64,000 nt of DNA from Isoetes taiwanensis (taxonomy: Eukaryota > Streptophyta > Lycopodiopsida > Isoetales > Isoetaceae). The notes beneath the pieces were generated by a model. The model was not told the origin of the DNA. It saw nothing but the letters and a program-made list of their open reading frames with translations, and did no database searches. Below are positions 57,764 to 64,000 of this stretch, one piece after another. Both the position numbers and the translations under genes were made by a program. Positions within the stretch are counted from its first letter, which is position 1. The number at the start of each line of letters is the position of its first letter. Location of the stretch: assembly GCA_021234155.1 (NCBI GenBank), contig JAJEKV010000218.1, positions 248,001-312,000 on the forward strand, given 5' to 3'.

Positions 57764-59033
57764 GTAATGGTGCCCAGTGTTGCTGGGCATAAGTTGAAGC
57801 CTATAAATGTTTTGGCCACAAAAGCGTGCAATAATAATTCAACTTTTGCATTCTAACAAAAAAGGTCGCTTAAAAGAAACTTTCATGTTAGATAGTGTTG
57901 TGTCCCCAGTGATAAGAACTTACATTACCAATGAACACTCTATGGAGTTCAAGAACCATCTGCATTGTCTTACATCAATGAAGCAAAAGGAACAATACAC
58001 TTCCTAGAAACTTACATCATCATGACACAAGCTCTAAGCAAAAGAACAATGCACTAACTCAAAACCGTATCCCCATAACTCAACCTCTAGCAACTCACAG
58101 ACACTACTACCTTAACTTGGTGCTTGGTGCAAATATTATATTGCATTATAGAAGAAGTAATTGTGCAAAAGTTGGTAACCTGTAAATGATGATCCTGCGG
58201 ATTCACTTTGGAAACACGACGTCTTGAATTTGAATGCATTGTAGCGTATTGGTGAAAGCATGTTTCTCAAATTGCAAAGTCAATGTCAAGCATACAAAAG
58301 AAAACAAAATTTTAATATAAAGATATATGCTTGCTTCTTGAATTGTTCTGCAATACAATGCTTCATAATTCTTTGAGGCTTGCACTTATGGTATATGGAG
58401 TAGCTTTGGCATAGATTTCTACACCTTAACATTTCTTCATGTGTCTCAAAACATGTAAATAAAGCTTCTTGTTTTTTTTGTAGGCAAGCTTTTTTAATTT
58501 TCTATTAATCTAAAAAACACAGTACATGACCTTATTGGAGTAGGCTCCACAATAGGCCTGATAAAAATATTTGCAAGAACAATGGTCTACCAGATCAAAA
58601 AAATAGTCGCAGTAACACACCAATTCAAGATAAGAGTCTGAAGAGTAGTGCTGTCCCTTCAATTTCAAGCAAGAATGCAGCCACTATAAATTCTACAAGC
58701 ATGGCCCTTTGAAGCTCCAACACCGACAAATGCAAGCAAATGGAGAGCTTAGGCGAGAAAATGTCATACTATGCGTTAAATTGACCTGGAAGTCATCCTG
58801 CATTGCAATACTATAAGAGCTCGGCACCCCTTTCCAATCCTGTACTAGAGAGTGAGTTCATGACTCCATCTTCCTGCTTTGCAAGAACTCATACAGGTCT
58901 ATCTCAAGGAGGTGGTCTACTTGCTCTTCTAATGCTCCTCCACACACTGGCATAGGCCACGTCTGCAGTATGATTAAAGGAACCAAGGTCTTCCGCCCAA
59001 GGCTTCTTTAAATGGCCTCCTTCTTTGCTACTG
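57761..59033 (-). mobile_element. Helitron-like element end and body, copy A
   Basis: Read on the minus strand the terminus is TGCCCAGCAACACTGGGCA, six bases, CTAG, then T (57,760). The sequence to its right (to the duplication edge at 59,033) is shared with 62,619-63,890. Short protein-like scraps in it have no recognised domain. The 5' terminus was not found, so the body limits are provisional. Confidence 0.45.
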
Positions 59034-59040
59034 GGGTAAC

Positions 59041-59430
59041 AAGGACGTTCCATAATGCACCCTTTGCAATGTCTACACCATCTGGGCCACCGGTGAAAGT
59101 AATGAGGTACCACCGGTGAAAGGTGCAGACACTAGTGCAGCTGCTCCGATTAGCCCACCAGCTAGTGCTGCGCTTCCACCTGCATTTAAAAAGCATCAAA
59201 TTAATCACCTCATATTGCATTATAAACCAGATTCATGCTTTCTTGCCTGTTATCTTTGCCACACCCGTTTCCCATTCCCTTTTATCAAGAACATCTGCAA
59301 TCCGTAGAATGTACGTGATTGTCTCGTTCCCCAATCTTAACCAATCCTTGGCATCAAATTTCATCAATTTATCTAGCTCATTCCTTAACCTTTTCTCGCT
59401 TATCGTCCCCATAACTAGCCTAAGACCCAC
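59041..59430 (-). pseudogene. Apolipoprotein-L-like gene, copy B (N-terminal part)
   Basis: Carries MGLRLVMGTISEKRLRNELD and EWETGVAKITGKKA (59,430-59,233), a candidate AG acceptor (TGCAG, about 59,185), and the hydrophobic hairpin GGSAALAGGLIGAAALVSAP followed by FTGGTSLLSPVAQMV. It then runs into unrelated duplicated sequence at 59,033, so the C-terminal half seen in copy A is absent. The hairpin is best preserved here. Confidence 0.4.
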
Positions 59431-60382
59431 TGCCTTTGATGCCTTCGATAATAATAGAATATGAGACCTATATACGCCAAAGTTGGAGTTAGCAGTTAGT
59501 AGTTACCTAAAGGTTAACGCGAAAATAACGTATAACAAGTCAGCGGAGGTGATAACGAGTTATTTTTTTGCCAAAAAAAAACAATCGATTTTTAACAATT
59601 TGAAACTTTTTCTTTACTAATTCGAACACGCTGAATTCAAATATGCAATCAGAATTCTCAAATACCTACTCTAACCTAGCAATGAACGTCGTTAAGAAGT
59701 TCGTCCAAGATTTATCAAGTATAAGGAAGAGTTGGGGACTGTTGCAAAACCTTGAATAATTCGTCCAAGCGGAAGAGTTGGGGACTGTCACAGAAACCTT
59801 AAAAAACTAACATGTTTTCTATGCCGACCTCTTATCAAAAACCTTAAATAATTCGTCGGAGTTGGGGACTGTGTTCCAAAAGAATACGTGTTGTTTTCTA
59901 TGCGAGCTTGTTGACTTCTTATATCCTTACTAGCAGGTCCCATACTATTGAAGAAGGAAAGCCAAGTTTTGTTTGTAAGTTTGTGGACAAACCACAATGC
60001 CGCTCGTGATGACATGTAACCAAATCTCACCCTCACAAATAAACCAAAACAGCCAAATATGCCAATTGGGGTGGAAAACCAAATCTCACCTATGCAGGTA
60101 AACCAAACCAGCCAAACACATCAGTCATGGTGGAACCCAACCCAAGTTAGAACTTGGCTAGTTGACCATGATATTTTTGCTAAAGGTCAATTTTTGCGAG
60201 TGGGTGGGATCGGTGCTTAAGTTTGATGTTTTTTTATATTAATTCTCACCTTTATGGGACTTGTGGAATAATGTTGGGCCATGACCATGTCAACATTACA
60301 TGAAAGATTAGGTTTCTGATATTAATTCTCACCATGTGGGACTTGCGCAATAATAATGGGCCATGACCATGTGAACATGACA

Positions 60383-61195
60383 AACAAAGTTTAAAATGAA
60401 ACGCACTAATTTGCTATAAACGCACTTTAAAAGGAATCTTTGAAAGATTCCCTAAAATCCCCCCAAAAAGGTCCCTTTTCGTGGTATATTTGTGACAAGT
60501 GTGACAATTTGAAAATTTTAGGCATCATTTTTGAGGGGGGGTGTGAACTTAGCTTTCATTCAAAATTGTTTGATATCCCTTTTTGGCCCCCTAGTTTGGT
60601 TTGAGAAATAGTAATATTTTCAAAAACTAAACAAAATAGACATTGAAAAAAACAGCAAGCACACTAAAGTGCCAAAAAGATATTTTATTCAAAGTTTTCA
60701 AAATCAATACAAAACTATGAACAAAATCGTAAAAAATGCAACACATTTTGACATTGCCTCATCGAAGCAAACATTTTTTCACATGAAAGTATGCCTCATT
60801 GAACAAACTTACACTTTGAAGTGTAAGTTGGAGTCAAGACGCTTCGCTCTTCATCTTATATACTTGCTCTTTATTTGCTCATTCGTCTTGCTATAGACTG
60901 ATGTATACCGCGATGACAATGCGTGGACATAACGTCTTCAAAATAAATTTCTAGATGGCATAAATTTATACTACAATAGATAGTGTTGTGTGGATATAAC
61001 ATGCCGAGAGAGTTCGCGATGGTATAAATTTATACCTTGAAGTGGACTCGGCGGTATAAATTTATACTGCGAGAGGATTGAAGCGGTATAAATTTATCTG
61101 CATGAGAGCTCTCTCGATATAAATTTATACCATGACGGCTCTCTCGGTATAAATTTATACCATGCAGATAACCTTCGACAACCAATTTATATACA

Positions 61196-61231
<36 letters not shown>

Positions 61232-62526
61232 ACACATACTTACATATATATATCCGAGAAAAAAAAAGAGAACTCTTGCGCAGATAAATCTATACGGAGA
61301 AACGGTATAAATTTATACCGAATTTATATATATATATAAGACTTTTTATATATATATGTATATATATATGCAAAATCAGAGGCAAAAATATATATCGTGT
61401 AAAATCTTTTGGGGTCTTTCTTGCTTTCGCCAAAGGGTTTGGTAACTGAAAACTACTAAAGTAACACACACATAAGGGATAATTTTACACACTTTTCTTG
61501 GTTTTTTAGTCTAAAAAGTTCTAAAAAACGGTTCTAAATTTTACGAGCTTGTAATGCAATGTTAGAGCATAAAGTAGTCGAATCATGTTGTTATTTCTAC
61601 TTTTTTTTCTCTATATACATGCGAACTTCACTTCGTGTAGCTCAAAAATTGCTACTAAAGGCAAAGAACTCCAAAATGTTATGGTGACATGTGTGTTTGA
61701 CTAAAAGGAAACTACATGGTTTATCCAGAGGGATGCGAGGAGTAGAAACCCCTAAGTTTACCTATTTATTTGCAAATATATAGGAAAGGGTAAAGGCAGA
61801 CGAATACTTCCTTCGCCCGGAGAAATGTGCATGGTGCCCATCGCTATGGATGGCGTAATTGTGATGAATATGCTCAACATTACTAAAGAGATTGACTATC
61901 TTCGAGCATCACCATGTTGTAGAAAGACATGTGCATTCAAAATACATCTCGAGAATAAAAAGGAGGGCATGTAATCACTGGGGCTTCATTACTTCAACTT
62001 TTGTATCCCAGATAAATTTATCTTGCATCATCAACTAAAACTTCAAACTTAGCTACAAGATATCGTGGATGTATTGGCATTTATAATACTATGTGATGCA
62101 AAAACAATGGTTTGTCATTCAAGAAGTTTGTTCAACTGCCTCCCAATGTGTTTTAAGGTCCATTAGGATGTTTAGCAAAAATGGTTGTAAAATAACAAAT
62201 TTCTTGTCTTCTAAAATAGCTAATATAAAAGTTTTCAGGGACAAGGTACAAAAGCATCTAATTTCTTCATACGAATTTGCCCCATAGTAAATCTTTGAAT
62301 TTCATTGTAGTTCTTTCCCCCTCTAAAATGGGATTTTTTTTGTTTTGTGTTTTTCCTTAATACTAAGTCTTCTTAAAATGTCTGTTTTCACGAGCAATTT
62401 TATAAATCTTTGGACTAATGGTAATAAAAGGGCCCTTTTTAGAGGGATTTTAGAATTTTATAAATTTTCAAAAGGAATCTTTCAAACGCACTTCTTAAAT
62501 AAGTGCGTTTCATTTTAAACCTTGTT
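60383..62526. mobile_element. 2.1-kb TIR DNA transposon, non-autonomous
   Basis: Starts AACAAAGTTTAAAATGAAAC and ends with its inverse (GTTTCATTTTAAACCTTGTT); 24 of 25 terminal bases match. The inverted similarity continues for about 100 bp (GAAAGATTCC, CTAAAATCCC, AAAAAGG.CCCTTTT). It is flanked by GACA on both sides (60,379-60,382 and 62,527-62,530). Copy A of the surrounding duplication has the undisturbed site (AACATGACATGAAAG, about 57,665), which fixes both borders and shows the element jumped in after the duplication. The interior has no transposase that I recognise. The 4-bp target duplication does not fit hAT, Mutator, CACTA or Mariner; Sola- or Ginger-like groups use 4 bp, but the family stays open. 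Confidence 0.85.
60955..61320. repeat. GGTATAAATTTATACC palindrome cluster
   Basis: Three perfect 16-bp palindromes (61,021, 61,146, 61,304) and four near copies (60,958, 61,053, 61,085, 61,116) lie inside the TIR element, spaced about 30-60 bp apart and then 158 bp. TA-rich runs follow (61,200-61,370). Confidence 0.9.
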
Positions 62527-62618
62527 GACATGAAAGATTAGCTTTTCCATATTAATTTCACCGTGTGGGACTTGTGGAATAATGTTGGGCCATGACCATG
62601 TGAACACGACATGAAAGA

Positions 62619-63890
62619 CTAGTAATGGTGCCCAGTGTTGCTGGGCATAAGTTGAAGCCTATAAATGTTTTGGCCACAAAAGCGTGCAATAATAATTCAA
62701 CTTTTGCATTCTAACAAAAAAGGTCGCTTAAAAGAAACTTTCATGTTAGATAGTGTTGTGTCCGCAGTGATAAGAACTTACATTACCAATGAACACTCTA
62801 TGGAGTTCAAGAACCATCTGCATTGTCTTACATCAATGAAGCAAAAGGAACAATACACTTCCTAGAAACTTACATCATCATGACACAAGCTCTAAGCAAA
62901 AGAAACAATGCACTAACTCAAAACTGTATCCCCATAACTCAACCTCTAGCAACTCACAGACACTACTACCTTAACTTGGTGCTTGGTGCAAATATTATAT
63001 TGCATTATAGAAGAAGTAATTGTGCAAAAGTTGGTAACCTGTAAATGATGATCCTGCGGATTCACTTTGGAAACACGACGTCTTGAATTTTTCCACATTG
63101 AATTTGAATGCATTGTAGCGTATTGGTGAAAGCATGTTTCTCAAATTGCAAAGTCAATGTCAAGCATACAAAAGAAAACAAAATTTTAATATAAAGATAT
63201 ATGCTTGCTTCTTGAATTGTTCTGCAATACAATGCTTCATAATTCTTTGAGGCTTGCACTTATGGTATATGGAGTAGCTTTGGCATAGATTTCTACACCT
63301 TAACATTTCTTCATGTGTCTCAAAACATGTAAATAAAGCTTCTTGTTTTTTTTGTAGGCAAGCTTTTTAATTTTCTATTAATCTAAAAAAACAAAGACAT
63401 GACCTTATTGGAGTAGGCTCCACAATAGGCCTGATAAAAATATTTGCAAGAACAATGGTCTACCGGATCAAAAAATAGTCGCAGAACACACCAATCCAAG
63501 ATAAGAGTCAAGAGTAGTGTTGTCCCTTCAATTTCAAGCAAGAATGCAGCCACTATAAATTCTACAAGCATGGCCCTTTGAAGCTCCAACACCGACAAAT
63601 GCAAGCAAATGGAGAGCTTAGGCGAGAAAATGTCATACCATGCGTTAAATTGACCTGGAAGTCATCCTGCATTGCAATACTATAAGAGCTCGGCACCCCT
63701 TTCCAATCCTGTACTAGAGAGTGAGTTCATGACTCCATCTTCCTGCTTTGCAAGAACTCATACAGGTCTATCTCAAGGAGGTGGTCTACTTTCTCTTCTA
63801 ATGCTCCTCCACACACTGGCATAGGCCACGTCTGCAATATGATTAAAGGAACCAAGGTCTCCCGCCCAAGGCTTCTTTAAATGGCCTCCT
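62619..63890 (-). mobile_element. Helitron-like element end and body, copy B
   Basis: The same minus-strand terminus as at 57,761 (hairpin, CTAG, T), and about 1.27 kb of near-identical sequence. After about 63,890 the two copies part company. It exists by segmental duplication rather than by separate transposition. Confidence 0.45.
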
Positions 63891-64000
63891 TCTCTGCTCT
63901 ACTTATATGTTTCTGCACTACCTGCAGATACTAATCTCCCCTAGCTGGGATAGGGATGGACGAACTCTAGAATAGCTCAACCAAAGTACACTCCAAAGTA

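Larger units (their letters stand above)
56431..63890. repeat. Tandem segmental duplication, about 2.5-kb unit
   Basis: The block beginning GGGTAACAAGG at 56,431 restarts at 59,034, and sequence through 59,033 recurs up to about 63,890. Offsets are 2,539-2,603 bp in the first part and 4,858 bp after the 2.1-kb insertion. The copies agree at nearly every base over long runs (for example 56,940-57,560 against 59,480-60,100), so the event is recent. Indels distinguish them: copy B has about 180 extra bases near 60,070-60,250. Confidence 0.9.

Noticed and set aside
55931-57789. Single 1.86-kb TIR transposon carrying the ApoL-like gene
   Set aside because: Each end has its own hairpin plus CTAG before a T, which fits two Helitron 3' ends better, and no convincing target duplication was found. 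Left open as a finding.

Overview
The window looks like nuclear DNA of a land plant with a large, repeat-laden genome. A fern or other seedless plant fits best: an HSPA12-type HSP70 gene sits beside plant-type families (GIL1/DUF641, a PTM-like DDT/PHD protein), plant SINEs and LINEs, Helitron ends, and a chromovirus with the plant initiator-Met primer site. This placement is inference. Only one long gene looks intact: an uninterrupted 588-codon HSPA12-like gene at 35,231-36,997.

Layout. 1-14.4 kb: two decayed genes of uncharacterised, transposase-like families (DUF7869-like on +, and an 'HGKG' family on -), embedded in arrays that all use the word TGTGGTG/CACCACA, plus three tandem hairpins whose arms covary (4.58-4.97 kb). 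14.4-17.2 kb: 5'-truncated Ty1/copia fossil. 17.7-24.3 kb: a GIL1/DUF641-like host gene on -, split inside its coiled coil by a Ty3/gypsy chromovirus with matching 258-bp LTRs and a 5-bp target duplication. 26.3-30.1 kb: decayed PTM-like DDT/PHD gene on -. 33.4-35.2 kb: a mosaic holding a relic LTR of the same chromovirus, a duplicated 5' end of the HSPA12 gene, a SINE and tandem repeats. 38.15-38.55 kb: satellite of near-palindromes. 42.4-42.7 kb: two SINEs. 45.6-47.9 kb: a GIY-YIG nuclease remnant (-) and a tyrosine-recombinase gene fragment (+). 48.3-51.5 kb: decayed plant L1-type LINE (-). 52.9-55.2 kb: a fossil element on - whose first ORF opens with an exact copy of the histone H3 tail (ARTKQTARK). 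55.9-63.9 kb: Helitron ends, an apolipoprotein-L-like gene, and a recent tandem duplication; one copy carries a 2.1-kb TIR element that the other copy lacks.

How it fits together: most of the DNA is layered mobile-element debris, and the host genes apart from the HSPA12-like one are broken. The most unusual signals are the H3-tail mimic at 53.7 kb, the covarying hairpin triplet at 4.6-5.0 kb, the palindrome-filled TIR element with its empty site at 60.4-62.5 kb, and the tyrosine-recombinase and GIY-YIG fragments. All family calls come from reading translated motifs by eye; no database search was run.
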